A stretch of 34,654 nucleotides of DNA from positions 1-34,654 of IMG/VR virus record IMGVR_UViG_3300032296_000257; one strand, written 5' to 3'. Below, in pieces: positions 1 to 8,223 of the stretch. Position 1 is the stretch's first letter, and each line of letters starts with the position of its first letter. The notes beneath the pieces are model-generated. The model was not told the DNA's origin and did no database searches. It worked only from the letters and a program-made list of their open reading frames with translations. The DNA comes from a virus. The position numbers and the translations under genes were made by a program.

Positions 1-1
1 C

Positions 2-1138
2 ACAGGAACTACTGGAAAGACAGGACCTGGTTTAACAAATCCAACTCTTTCAGGCAACGATCTCCTGATAAGTCTAATAGACTCAAACGGAACAGTAATA
101 TCAACCCCAAATCTTGGTAGAGTAAAAGGAAGTACTGGTACAACAGGTACAACTGGAACCACAGGCACGACAGGAACTACAGGTGCAACTGGTAGAACTG
201 GTACTACAGGAACTACAGGAAATACTGGAGCAACAGGTGCGACAGGAAAAACAGGAGCAGAGGTAACTGATGTTGATTTGCAATTTTCAGGAGGTCTGTA
301 TAATGTAAATGGAAATGTAGTTCCATCTACTTTTCCTGCTGATGGTTACAATATCATTCAAGGATTTTCATTCGATTTTACAACAACTGATGCCAATGGT
401 GTCACAAGATCAATTACAGCAGATAGTTCAACATCTATAAATCTTCCCGCTTCGATATTTAATTCAGCGTTTTGGGGAGGTTTGCCATCTACTGCATCAA
501 TGAAGTTTGAAGATACAGCATTTGCACCCCCTCCCAAATATATCCCAACCGTCTACGACCCAAAAACAGAAACAGTAGACTTCCTTGAAACTCTAGCGGG
601 TAATACCGCACAGATGTACATTGTTCTCACAACAGGTACTAGTGGCGACACCTTGGCAATTTCTGATGGCATGACCATGAGCATGGCAGATGGAACAGTA
701 TCAATTGGTTACGGAATCCAAGGTGTTGTTGGTATAACAATGGAAGGCCCAATCCAATTCAACGATTATGCAGCGGTTCGTCCTGCTCTGTTGGATTATT
801 CTGAGATTGTAGAAGAAGTTGGTGTAACTAATCAAAACTATAACTTTGATTTCCGAAATGGAAATGTTCAGACAATGAGATTGGGGGCGGGAAGCGTTGC
901 CCTTGGTTTTACCAATCCACCAGTACAAGGAGAAGCAGGATCAATCACTCTAATCCTAACAGATGGTGCAACCACGGGTCTTACGCTAACATGGCAGAAT
1001 TACATCAAGTTCCCAGATGGTCAAGTTCCTGCACTATCAGTCACAGGAACAGATATTCTTGGTTTTATCACAATCGACGGTGGAACATCCTACTATGGAT
1101 TCGTCGGTGGATTGAACTTCTTATCTCAAGTTTCATAA
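2..1138 (+). CDS. Tail fibre protein with collagen-like repeats (5' end outside window)
   Basis: The reading frame is open from base 2 to the TAA at 1136-1138, so this is the C-terminal part of a larger protein. A TTG at 278 could be mistaken for a start, but it lies inside the continuous frame. Visible order: a few Gly-X-Thr triplets at the window edge, a short non-repetitive stretch, about fifteen uninterrupted Gly-X-Thr/Ala triplets (bases 128-259), then a roughly 290-residue beta-rich, Gly/Thr-rich domain. Collagen-like triplets in phage tail proteins usually form trimeric rods, so a fibre shaft followed by a C-terminal head or knob is the natural reading. A glycine-rich adhesin-like gene and baseplate genes follow. 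The family of the C-terminal domain is not recognised, and whether it binds a receptor is inference. Confidence 0.75.
   Translation, partial: TGTTGKTGPGLTNPTLSGNDLLISLIDSNGTVISTPNLGRVKGSTGTTGTTGTTGTTGTTGATGRTGTTGTTGNTGATGATGKTGAEVTDVDLQFSGGLYNVNGNVVPSTFPADGYNIIQGFSFDFTTTDANGVTRSITADSSTSINLPASIFNSAFWGGLPSTASMKFEDTAFAPPPKYIPTVYDPKTETVDFLETLAGNTAQMYIVLTTGTSGDTLAISDGMTMSMADGTVSIGYGIQGVVGITMEGPIQFNDYAAVRPALLDYSEIVEEVGVTNQNYNFDFRNGNVQTMRLGAGSVALGFTNPPVQGEAGSITLILTDGATTGLTLTWQNYIKFPDGQVPALSVTGTDILGFITIDGGTSYYGFVGGLNFLSQVS
128..259 (+). repeat. Collagen-like Gly-X-Thr triplet repeat
   Basis: In-frame nine-base units of the type ggN-acN-acN encode consecutive Gly-Thr-Thr, Gly-Ala-Thr, Gly-Arg-Thr, Gly-Asn-Thr and Gly-Lys-Thr triplets. 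The units vary at wobble positions, so the periodicity is kept at the protein level. A few more triplets are visible at bases 2-30, so the repeat region probably extends upstream of the window. Confidence 0.85.
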
Positions 1139-1150
1139 TGAGGTGAATCA

Positions 1151-1909
1151 ATGCTAGGTGCTACAAGAGTTGTATTTCTAGGATCGGCAGGAAGACCAAT
1201 ATTGGTTCTTGCTCTTCTTTTTGAGCAGACATTCTCATCAGCAGGATCGACATATTTCACGGTTCCTGATGATACTACCTACATCGACTTTGAGATTTGG
1301 GGTTCGGGTGGTGGTGGTGGTGGTCGATATGCTACGGGTTCGGGTAGAGGTGCTGCCTTTTATGGTGGTGGAGGTGGTGGAGGTGGCGGTTATGCACAGC
1401 ACACATACACAGCATCTTTCTCTTCGGGTGATAGAATCAATATGGTGGTGGGTTTGGGTGGTGGAGGTGGAAAGTACATCAATCCTGTAACATTCTATCC
1501 CGGCGGAACAGGTAATATAACACAACTGACAAGTCACGCAAATAGTTCAGGAACAACTATTGCGGGAATAACTGCATACGCTACTGGTGGGCAAGGTGGA
1601 CTTTCTAGAACAACTCCATACGGAGGAACTGGCGGAATAGGTTTTGGTAGCGGAATAACTCTTAGTGGAACAAATGGTCAAAATGCTGGACTAAACTCAA
1701 ATGGTGGTACTGGAGGAAATGGCGCATCGGGTGGTCTAGGTGGTGTAGGCGCACTTGTTATTCCTGCAACAGCAGCACAGGTCGGAACTGCCCCCGGTGG
1801 AGGTGGTGGTGGTGCAGCATATTCAGGAACTTATGATGATGGTGAGGATGGAGCAGTCGGAAGAATCGTAGTCAGAGCATATGGATACACATTACCATCA
1901 GAACCTTAG
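1151..1909 (+). CDS. Glycine-rich tail fibre/adhesin-like protein
   Basis: A 252-residue protein with an AGGTG ribosome site just before its ATG. After a short hydrophobic N-terminus (residues about 5-25) comes a segment of the type VPDDTTYIDFEIWGSGGGGGG (residues 38-58). This matches the opening of glycine-rich domains common in phage fibres and tail-tip adhesins, in which a beta strand leads into a poly-glycine sandwich. Long Gly runs at about 53-58, 72-80 and 103-107 and many GG pairs continue to the C-terminus. Such domains in T4-like phages (for example gp38-type adhesins) contact receptors. The gene follows the collagen-repeat fibre by 12 bases, so it could be a fibre-tip or accessory fibre protein. 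The N-terminal hydrophobic stretch is too weak to call a signal peptide. Confidence 0.7.
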   Translation: MLGATRVVFLGSAGRPILVLALLFEQTFSSAGSTYFTVPDDTTYIDFEIWGSGGGGGGRYATGSGRGAAFYGGGGGGGGGYAQHTYTASFSSGDRINMVVGLGGGGGKYINPVTFYPGGTGNITQLTSHANSSGTTIAGITAYATGGQGGLSRTTPYGGTGGIGFGSGITLSGTNGQNAGLNSNGGTGGNGASGGLGGVGALVIPATAAQVGTAPGGGGGGAAYSGTYDDGEDGAVGRIVVRAYGYTLPSEP

Positions 1910-1951
1910 TGATGGAAATGCCCTAATAGACACAGTAATAGTGGAGCAAGC

Positions 1952-2542
1952 ATGAGATATGAAGTAAACATTCCTGAAGGAGCGAGTGGGGATTTTTCCG
2001 TTTCCCATCTTACAATTAGCAACTGGGTTGGCGAAGAAGAACCATTAGACACATATACAATTCTGTTCTACGACCCATCAGGTGAGGGATCGGGCATCTA
2101 TTCTATAATGCAAAACACAACCAAAGAATACAGAGAGTGTCAGCAGTTTGTAAACGCCGCAACTGGAGATGTTCTCATAGCGGGTCTTGGACTTGGATGT
2201 ATTCATGTTCCTTTGTTGCAGAATCAAAATGTCATTTCTGTGACTATCGTGGAGAAGTATCAAGAAGTGATTGATCTTGTTTGGCAACATTGCCCCAAAG
2301 ATGGAAGATTCAGAATAATCCATGATGACATCTACACATGGACACCCGATAAACACTTCGATGTCGCATGGTTTGATTCATGGATAGCGGAAGATGCGAC
2401 TATACAGAACCCCTATTTCCACTTCTCACCCGAATATGAGCAGTCGATGACAAACAAATATTCTCAACATTGCGATCAGATGTTCTTTTGGAGATCGGAA
2501 TTAACAGAGAACGACAATCCCTATCCACCAACAATAGGATAA
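1952..2542 (+). CDS. Class I SAM-dependent methyltransferase-like protein
   Basis: A 196-residue protein. Residues 74-82 (VLIAGLGLG) form the glycine-rich SAM-binding loop. Glu101 at the end of the next strand (TIVEKY) is the expected ribose-binding acid, HDDIYTW (124-130) fits the motif at strand 4, and FDVAWFDSW (136-144) fits the following strand. The layout resembles the spermidine-synthase-like group of Rossmann methyltransferases. The substrate cannot be read from the sequence. It sits between fibre genes and the spike tip in a late structural cluster, so modification of a virion or host surface component is possible, but this is only inference. T4 has no counterpart at this place. A GGAGCAAGC site precedes the ATG, and the stop overlaps a late-promoter-like octamer. 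Confidence 0.7.
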   Translation: MRYEVNIPEGASGDFSVSHLTISNWVGEEEPLDTYTILFYDPSGEGSGIYSIMQNTTKEYRECQQFVNAATGDVLIAGLGLGCIHVPLLQNQNVISVTIVEKYQEVIDLVWQHCPKDGRFRIIHDDIYTWTPDKHFDVAWFDSWIAEDATIQNPYFHFSPEYEQSMTNKYSQHCDQMFFWRSELTENDNPYPPTIG

Positions 2543-2545
2543 ATA
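2538..2545 (+). promoter_or_regulatory. Possible T4-type late promoter before PAAR gene
   Basis: GATAAATA matches the T4 late consensus TATAAATA at seven of eight bases. It lies only four bases before the PAAR ATG and overlaps the methyltransferase stop. With T4 spacing the RNA would start at or just inside the start codon, so this is the weakest member of the set. Confidence 0.3.
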
Positions 2546-2549
2546 CAAG

Positions 2550-2819
2550 ATGATACCAATCGCAAGACTGACTGATTTATGTGGAGGGCAGATAATCACC
2601 GCAGCAACAAGTGTGCTTGTGGAGGGTCTTCCATGTGCAAGGATTGGAGATAAAATTGAACCCCATCGTCACGGAAACCACACCCACAATGTAGTAATAG
2701 GAACTGGGTTCTCTTCGATTTATGCCGAGGGGTTGCCTGTTACCCATCTAGGAGCGATGGCGACTTGTAATGTTCACAATGTCGTGACATCTGCATCTAC
2801 TGTTTATGGGGGAAGATAA
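2550..2819 (+). CDS. gp5.4: PAAR-repeat baseplate spike tip protein
   Basis: An 89-residue protein with the PAAR layout: two half-repeats, each ending in a PAAR-like signature. The first is GLPCARIGD (27-34 region) and the second GLPVTHLG (61-68). Histidines at 39, 41, 44, 46, 66 and 76 and cysteines at 11, 29 and 73 could supply the metal ligands that hold the PAAR cone tip together. T4 gp5.4 is the family member that caps the gp5 needle and sharpens the membrane-piercing device. The length is right for a stand-alone tip, and the gene lies directly before baseplate genes. No good ribosome site is seen, and the ATG follows a late-promoter-like octamer by four bases. Confidence 0.85.
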   Translation: MIPIARLTDLCGGQIITAATSVLVEGLPCARIGDKIEPHRHGNHTHNVVIGTGFSSIYAEGLPVTHLGAMATCNVHNVVTSASTVYGGR

Positions 2820-2822
2820 ACT

Positions 2823-3626
2823 ATGCCAGTATACACAAGACCACTATTGGACACATCAGGTTGCGATACACCAGTTCTAGGTTTCAGTACGATTGAAAAG
2901 AAGATTCTAGAACTCATGGGTTCAACCGCAGAGTCCTTTGTCAACCCAATTGAAGACGCAATGACAGGTATTCAAAATGGAATTGGAGACATCCTTTCAG
3001 GGATCGACAAAAGTGCGGGTGTGCTGTTCACAGATGCCGATGGTAATCCTGTTCTAGGCCCAGATGGTCAACCACTCACCACATTTGGTTATCTTGCAAA
3101 TAGTCTTGAGGGTTTGAATGGTGAAATAGATGATTTTAGAATTCACACAAACAGATTGAGTGGGGTGAGTCAAGATACTATTAGTGAATATCCTGGCCTA
3201 GCAGGTCTTCACTCTATCGCGTGGCAATACCACACATGGAAGGCAACTCTTCGTGATCCCGAACAAGCAATCAAGGATCATTATTCTCCCATATTCAATA
3301 GTTTGTTTGGGCCAGGCAACGATCTGATGCGTTCTATAGATTTTCTCATCAAGGGAGATGTCGCCAACTTCCTCACCAACTTTCCAACAGGAGGGAATGA
3401 ATCTCTATCCGAACTAGCACGATTAGGTTCTGCCATTGCTGATTTGCAGACAGGAATAACCGCTCTCATAAATGACGATAATCTTCAACTTGAATTTGCT
3501 TTGGACTTTATTGCAAAGAAGACTATAGGAATCAGCGTTCTACAGATGTTGGATCAACCTTGTTTCGGAACCAAACTTCTTGAAAGAATTGCAGGAAATG
3601 ATCTAAAGCAAGTCGCAGGGTTATAA
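2823..3626 (+). CDS. Putative baseplate/spike-associated structural protein, unknown family
   Basis: A 267-residue protein starting three bases after the PAAR stop, so the two are almost certainly translationally coupled. No catalytic motif or signal peptide is visible. Residues about 25-75 are an amphipathic helical stretch with short repeats (MTGIQNGIGDILSGID). They are followed by a Gly-Asp turn-rich segment (DADGNPVLGPDGQP) and a mostly helical C-terminal half. I do not recognise it with certainty. Its position between the spike tip and gp25 suggests a hub- or spike-associated protein. It lacks recognisable lysozyme residues, so I do not call it gp5. Confidence 0.5.
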   Translation: MPVYTRPLLDTSGCDTPVLGFSTIEKKILELMGSTAESFVNPIEDAMTGIQNGIGDILSGIDKSAGVLFTDADGNPVLGPDGQPLTTFGYLANSLEGLNGEIDDFRIHTNRLSGVSQDTISEYPGLAGLHSIAWQYHTWKATLRDPEQAIKDHYSPIFNSLFGPGNDLMRSIDFLIKGDVANFLTNFPTGGNESLSELARLGSAIADLQTGITALINDDNLQLEFALDFIAKKTIGISVLQMLDQPCFGTKLLERIAGNDLKQVAGL

Positions 3627-3630
3627 AGGA

Positions 3631-3638
3631 CATAAATA
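3631..3638 (+). promoter_or_regulatory. T4-type late promoter before gp25
   Basis: CATAAATA matches TATAAATA at seven of eight bases in the 21-base gap before gp25. With T4 spacing (last A at -6) RNA would start near 3644, four bases before the ATG, leaving almost no leader. Confidence 0.5.
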
Positions 3639-3651
3639 CCATAAGATATGG
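3639..3651 (+). promoter_or_regulatory. Small start-codon hairpin at gp25
   Basis: CCATA (3639-3643) can pair with TATGG (3647-3651) across an AGA loop, and the second arm contains the gp25 ATG. On RNA coming from upstream the start codon would be in this stem. RNA started near 3644 would lack the first arm. At five base pairs it is weak alone; the similarity to other starts in the window is what makes it worth listing. Confidence 0.3.
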
Positions 3652-4028
3652 CAAAATACACGGACATAGACCTTTCTTTTTCTAGAAACCCCGTCACGAA
3701 TGATGTGTCGATTCTCAACGATGCTGCTTCCGTCAAAGCGGCAATAAAGAACCTAGTTCTCACAGACTTGGGAGAAAGACCATTCAGACCTGATCTTGGT
3801 TCTACTATTCGTGGTATTCTTTTCGAACCCGTCTCACCTATCACAGCGAGTGAGATAGAAGCAAGAGTTATGACTGTTCTTCGTAATTATGAACCTAGAT
3901 GTACTATTCTTGGTGTTAAGGTTGTTCCAAAGATTGATGAGAATGCTTTTGATATTACCATTGGGTTTAAACTGTTGAATGATACAAGAATAACCCTAGT
4001 TCCGATCACGCTGAAAAGATTGAGATAA
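3648..4028 (+). CDS. gp25: Baseplate wedge subunit gp25
   Basis: A 126-residue protein of the gp25/lysozyme-like wedge family (T4 gp25 is 132 residues). Recognisable features are the DIDLSF start, NDAASVKAAIKNLVLTD (24-40) with GERPFRPDLGS after it, and the family's Glu-Pro-Arg signature at 82-84 (YEPR). gp25 joins gp6 and the sheath in the inner baseplate and starts sheath assembly; relatives are found in all contractile injection systems. It is followed after 11 bases by gp6, the T4-like partner. There is no convincing ribosome site next to the ATG (AAGGA at 3626-3630 is 17 bases away). Confidence 0.93.
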   Translation: MAKYTDIDLSFSRNPVTNDVSILNDAASVKAAIKNLVLTDLGERPFRPDLGSTIRGILFEPVSPITASEIEARVMTVLRNYEPRCTILGVKVVPKIDENAFDITIGFKLLNDTRITLVPITLKRLR

Positions 4029-4039
4029 GAGGAAAATCA

Positions 4040-5872
4040 ATGGCAGATAGAAAAAGTCTACAAGTAAACTCCGTCGAATTTGATGGGATCAAGAATAACC
4101 TGAAGGCATTCCTGCAAGGTCAAGAAACCTTCAAGGATTACGATTTCGAAGGTTCAGGTCTTTCTGTTCTTATCGACATTCTTGCTTACAACACATATTA
4201 TCAAGCGTTCTACAACAACATGGCAGTCAATGAAATGTTCCTTGATAGTGCGGTAAAGAGAGCATCGGTCGTCTCCCATGCAAAGACTCTAGGATACACA
4301 CCAAACTCAAGAACAGCGGCAACCGCAATTGTTGATGTGACTTTTCCTACGACACCTAGTGCCAGTATTCTTCTTCCGGGCGCACAGTTCACGACAAGCA
4401 TTAATGGAAAAACCTATACATTTGTCAATACACAGACAGCAACCATTTCTGCAACTGCTCCCCATATTACCAACCTTTCCATCAAGGAAGGAAGACTTGC
4501 TTCTACAACATATGTTGTCCCTGATGTCTCCAAAAACAGAAAGTATGAAATACCCGAATTGAGTGTGGATATCTCCACAATCACGGTTCGTGTTCAAGCA
4601 TCTCAAACAGATACAACAGGTTATACAGACACATGGTCTGTCTCTGGTGATCTTACTACCATCACTCCCACATCAAAGGTTTATTGGATTGAAGAAAATA
4701 CTCTAGGTTCATTTGAAATTGTTTTTGGTGATGGTGTGATTGGTCAAAAACTCTCCGCAGGAAATGTGGTGACAATCACATATCTTGTGACCAACGGTTC
4801 TATTGGAAACGGTGCAGGAAACGGAGACACAACAACAGCAAGGGCATTCCGATATCTGACTTCCTCTTATGATGTAGCGGTCAAAAGTGTTGCTAGTGGT
4901 GGAGCGGAGAGAGAATCAATAGAAGACATCCGCTTCAAAGCACCAAGAGCATACACAACACAGAACAGAGCGGTGACAAAAGGAGATTATTCTTCTTTAG
5001 TAGAATCCAACTTCACGGGTTTTGACTCTGTTTTTGTTTTTGGAGGTGAAGAAGCAGAACCACCAAGTTTTGGAAGAGTGTTCGTGGCATTAAAACCATC
5101 GAATGGAACCGTGGTGAGCGAACTTCTTAAAAAATCAGTAGAAGACTTTCTGAAGACAAAGGCAGTTCTCAGTATCACACCCACAGTCATAGACCCCGAC
5201 TACACATATCTGCGTTTCAAAGCAAATGTCTTCTACGATACAACTAGAACGACGCTTTCAACACAAGGAATATCCACAGCGATAAGATCAGGAATAGTGG
5301 ACAATCTATCGCAAAATCTAGGAAAATTTGGAAGAGTATTCTCAGTCTCCAAACTTCTCAAGGAAATCGACGCATCATCAGATTCAATAGAATCATCTTC
5401 TGTGAAGGTCACAATGGAAAAGAGACTACTTCCTTCATCTGAAAGACCAGTTTCTTATGTCGCCAAGTTTGGAAATGAAATTTACCACCCACATGACGGG
5501 CATAGTGTGGTAATCACATCAAATACATTCAAGTATCTTGATCCAACAGATCAAGTGGTAAAAGATGTTTTCATTGAAGATGATGGATTTGGTAAGTTGG
5601 TGCTGTTTACCCTTGTTAACGAAACAAAACAACTAATTCTAGAAAATGCAGGAGAAGTTGATTATCTAAATGGGGTGGTCAGATTGAATCAAGTTCAGGT
5701 TCTACCCCCCGATGACGATCCTTTCATTAAAATCTACGCAGTAGCAGAGAATCAAAGATATAAGTCTGTCCGTGACATGATTCTCTTCTGTGATTATGTT
5801 GAGGACACATCCGCGATTGAAGTCGTGGTAAATGGAGTAACCGACACAGGTTCTCTTGTAATCTCTAGTTGA
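4040..5872 (+). CDS. gp6: Baseplate wedge subunit gp6
   Basis: A 610-residue protein close in length to T4 gp6 (660). The N-terminal third carries the family's characteristic helical region: an FKDYDFEGSGLSVLIDILAYNTYYQAFYNN-type segment (about 32-60), then NEMFLDSAVKRASVVSHAKTLGY (about 64-86) and a beta domain starting IVDVTFP. This region is shared with baseplate J proteins. Further on, EDIRFKAPRAYTTQNRAVTKGDYSSLV (about 295-320) is the second conserved J/gp6 block. gp6 dimers form the continuous ring at the heart of the baseplate wedges. An AGAGGAAA site lies just before the ATG. Confidence 0.93.
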   Translation: MADRKSLQVNSVEFDGIKNNLKAFLQGQETFKDYDFEGSGLSVLIDILAYNTYYQAFYNNMAVNEMFLDSAVKRASVVSHAKTLGYTPNSRTAATAIVDVTFPTTPSASILLPGAQFTTSINGKTYTFVNTQTATISATAPHITNLSIKEGRLASTTYVVPDVSKNRKYEIPELSVDISTITVRVQASQTDTTGYTDTWSVSGDLTTITPTSKVYWIEENTLGSFEIVFGDGVIGQKLSAGNVVTITYLVTNGSIGNGAGNGDTTTARAFRYLTSSYDVAVKSVASGGAERESIEDIRFKAPRAYTTQNRAVTKGDYSSLVESNFTGFDSVFVFGGEEAEPPSFGRVFVALKPSNGTVVSELLKKSVEDFLKTKAVLSITPTVIDPDYTYLRFKANVFYDTTRTTLSTQGISTAIRSGIVDNLSQNLGKFGRVFSVSKLLKEIDASSDSIESSSVKVTMEKRLLPSSERPVSYVAKFGNEIYHPHDGHSVVITSNTFKYLDPTDQVVKDVFIEDDGFGKLVLFTLVNETKQLILENAGEVDYLNGVVRLNQVQVLPPDDDPFIKIYAVAENQRYKSVRDMILFCDYVEDTSAIEVVVNGVTDTGSLVISS

Positions 5873-5885
5873 GGAGTAGAACAAT

Positions 5886-8195
5886 ATGCCCCTACAAGTA
5901 TTCGGTGGTTCTCTTCTTCTACCTCTCCGCATAGATGGTTATACATTTGACCGAATCCCATACACGGGTTCTGTGGACGAAAGATTCTCCACACAACTAC
6001 TGGATCAACTTCCGGGATTCGTGATTGAGAACTATGAAACCTTTGTGCAGTTCTTGAAGGCATACTACGAGTGGTCAGAGCAATATGGAAATCCAAGAGG
6101 AGAGGGTGTTCGTCTCACAACATACTCCGACTTGGATCATACCCTTGATTCATTCGTTCAATACTTCAGAGACACATATCTGAAGGATTTTCCATTCAAT
6201 ACGGCAGACGGAATCAACGAAAAGACTCTGATAAAGAACATCAGCGATCTTTACAATGCCAAAGGTTCTAGATCGTCTTTTGATCTTCTGTTCAGACTTC
6301 TTTTCAATACGACCATTGATGTTGATTTTCCAAAGGATAGAATCCTAAGACTATCGACAAGTACTTTCGATGATCGTCAGTTCATAAGAATTCCTTCTGT
6401 GATGTCGATTGACGAAGCGAAGACTCTTGAGAATAGTCTTATAATTCAAAGATATGAAGGAAATAAAGGAATAGTTGCCACCGCCTTGATTGATGAAGTA
6501 AAGTTCGTCAACGAGGGTGGATTTGACTTTCTTTCTCTTGCTGTTCAGAATGTTTCAGGTGAGTTTGTAAGTTCTCTACCAATCAAATTTGATATCAAAG
6601 GAACCACACAGCAAACATACTATGCATATCCCATACCCACATTAGGTTCCATGAAAATAAACTCAGGTGGTAGTGGATATCAAATTGGTGATTTGGTTCA
6701 AGTAAATGATCTTTATGGAAACAAACTGCTCGACGCGAGAGTAAGTAAACTAGGAGCGGGAAACCAAGTTCGTGGTTTCAACTACACGAACAATTATGGC
6801 GTATACCGCTCTGATGAAGGGGTGACATACACCATAGACACAGCAGCGGGTGTTGGTCTTAGTCTTTCACCTCAAGCAGAGCAAATCATCACCGATGGGC
6901 CAGACGATTATCTTGATGAAAGTGGTAAACTGAGTTCTCGTTCCTTCATTCAAGACAGTTTCTTTTTTCAAGATTACTCTTACATCATCAGAGTGAACAA
7001 GAGTCTTGCAAAATTTGCGGATGCTGTGAGAAAACTAGTTCACCCTAGCGGTTCTCTCATGTTCGCGGAGTATATCAATGAAGTGTCGATGACTGCATCC
7101 TCTGATTTTAATGCAGAGAAAAACACTACATTTGTTCCTGTCATCGGTCACTATCTTCCCCACACATTTGGAACAACAATCGACCCCCGTGGTTTCACCT
7201 ACACAACAGGAGCGGGAAGCACATTCTACGATTTCTACCCAAGGGGTTACAATGGTCAAGATGGTAGAACTGCGGGAGACTTCATCAATACTTCACGGGT
7301 GAATAGCACATATGGAACACCCCACCTATTTGTCGATCAGGGTGTCACACACGATCCCACAAAAATATACACATCTGCGAGTAAGTCAGCATCATTTGAT
7401 TCATTTGAGGCATCTAGAACATTGATAAATGGAGCGATAGGTTCAACTGGTTATATTGGGGCAACTGTTGATACTGAAGGAGAGGGTGTCGGTCTTTATG
7501 GATGTTTTCCTGTGGGTTCAAGTAGAACCAATACAGTTGCATATGGTCTAACACACTACGGCGGTTATACTTGCCCACCACTTTCTGGTCTTTCGGGTGG
7601 TGTAACATCGGCCCAGATAATTCAAGTCAGAGGAACCGACTCCGCAACAGCAGACTATTGGATAGTGAATCACCACATCAACTCTATAGGTCTTGATGAT
7701 CTTGGAGTCACAGGTGTAAATGAAGTGTATAGAATACCAGTACAACAAGTTACAACTAATGATACACAATATCCCGTGTATGGTAATAGAAGTGGTTATG
7801 GTTCATTTGGATCGGAGAAAGGATTTACTCTCAATGGTGGTGCGACATATATCATCGGTGAAATTGTAAGACAAAAGAAATGGAATGAACCTGAAGCAAT
7901 AGGAAGAGTATTGCAGTTCAAGGCGAGTGGGTATCACCAAGGTCTTGGAACACCCTACTGGAACAATGGAATAGATTGGGTTACTGTTGAAGTACTCAAT
8001 GGTAAATTCAGTAAATACTTAGACTCCTCACGGGTGTATCGACCCATCACAGGAGACGATAGCGGTTGTTCAAGACTTGTAGATCAATCCTATAATGGAA
8101 ACATACATACATCTGTGACCCATGACACCAGTTGGATGGATGTTCCTATTGAAATCATCATAAATGACATCACCGTGTTGAATTCAGTTACTTAA
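5886..8195 (+). CDS. gp7: Baseplate wedge protein, gp7-like
   Basis: A 769-residue protein with GGAGTAGAAC before its ATG. Residues about 40-65 (LPGFVIENYETFVQFLKAYYEWSEQ) and about 80-150 form a helical N-terminal domain typical of the wedge protein found between gp6 and gp8 in cyanophage-type T4 relatives. After about residue 230 the protein becomes beta-rich, with Gly/Ser/Thr/Tyr-rich stretches. T4 gp7 is longer (about 1030 residues) and similarity is mostly by position and the N-terminal block, so the gp7 label is partly inferred from gene order. gp7 clamps gp6, gp8 and gp10 together in the outer wedge. Confidence 0.7.
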   Translation: MPLQVFGGSLLLPLRIDGYTFDRIPYTGSVDERFSTQLLDQLPGFVIENYETFVQFLKAYYEWSEQYGNPRGEGVRLTTYSDLDHTLDSFVQYFRDTYLKDFPFNTADGINEKTLIKNISDLYNAKGSRSSFDLLFRLLFNTTIDVDFPKDRILRLSTSTFDDRQFIRIPSVMSIDEAKTLENSLIIQRYEGNKGIVATALIDEVKFVNEGGFDFLSLAVQNVSGEFVSSLPIKFDIKGTTQQTYYAYPIPTLGSMKINSGGSGYQIGDLVQVNDLYGNKLLDARVSKLGAGNQVRGFNYTNNYGVYRSDEGVTYTIDTAAGVGLSLSPQAEQIITDGPDDYLDESGKLSSRSFIQDSFFFQDYSYIIRVNKSLAKFADAVRKLVHPSGSLMFAEYINEVSMTASSDFNAEKNTTFVPVIGHYLPHTFGTTIDPRGFTYTTGAGSTFYDFYPRGYNGQDGRTAGDFINTSRVNSTYGTPHLFVDQGVTHDPTKIYTSASKSASFDSFEASRTLINGAIGSTGYIGATVDTEGEGVGLYGCFPVGSSRTNTVAYGLTHYGGYTCPPLSGLSGGVTSAQIIQVRGTDSATADYWIVNHHINSIGLDDLGVTGVNEVYRIPVQQVTTNDTQYPVYGNRSGYGSFGSEKGFTLNGGATYIIGEIVRQKKWNEPEAIGRVLQFKASGYHQGLGTPYWNNGIDWVTVEVLNGKFSKYLDSSRVYRPITGDDSGCSRLVDQSYNGNIHTSVTHDTSWMDVPIEIIINDITVLNSVT

Positions 8196-8223
8196 TGTCA
8201 CAGAACCAAATTAGAAGAGAAAC

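Noticed and set aside
128-259. Repeat block as CRISPR or tandem satellite
   Set aside because: The nine-base unit is kept only as Gly-X-Thr codons in a long open frame, without spacers or palindromic repeats.
278-1138. Complete gene starting at TTG 278
   Set aside because: The same frame is open and collagen-like back to base 2, and no ribosome site precedes the TTG, so it is an internal codon of a truncated gene.
8101-8110. ACATACATAC as another late promoter
   Set aside because: It lies inside gp7 near its end with no gene start within about 110 bases. It shows that the octamer does occur by chance.
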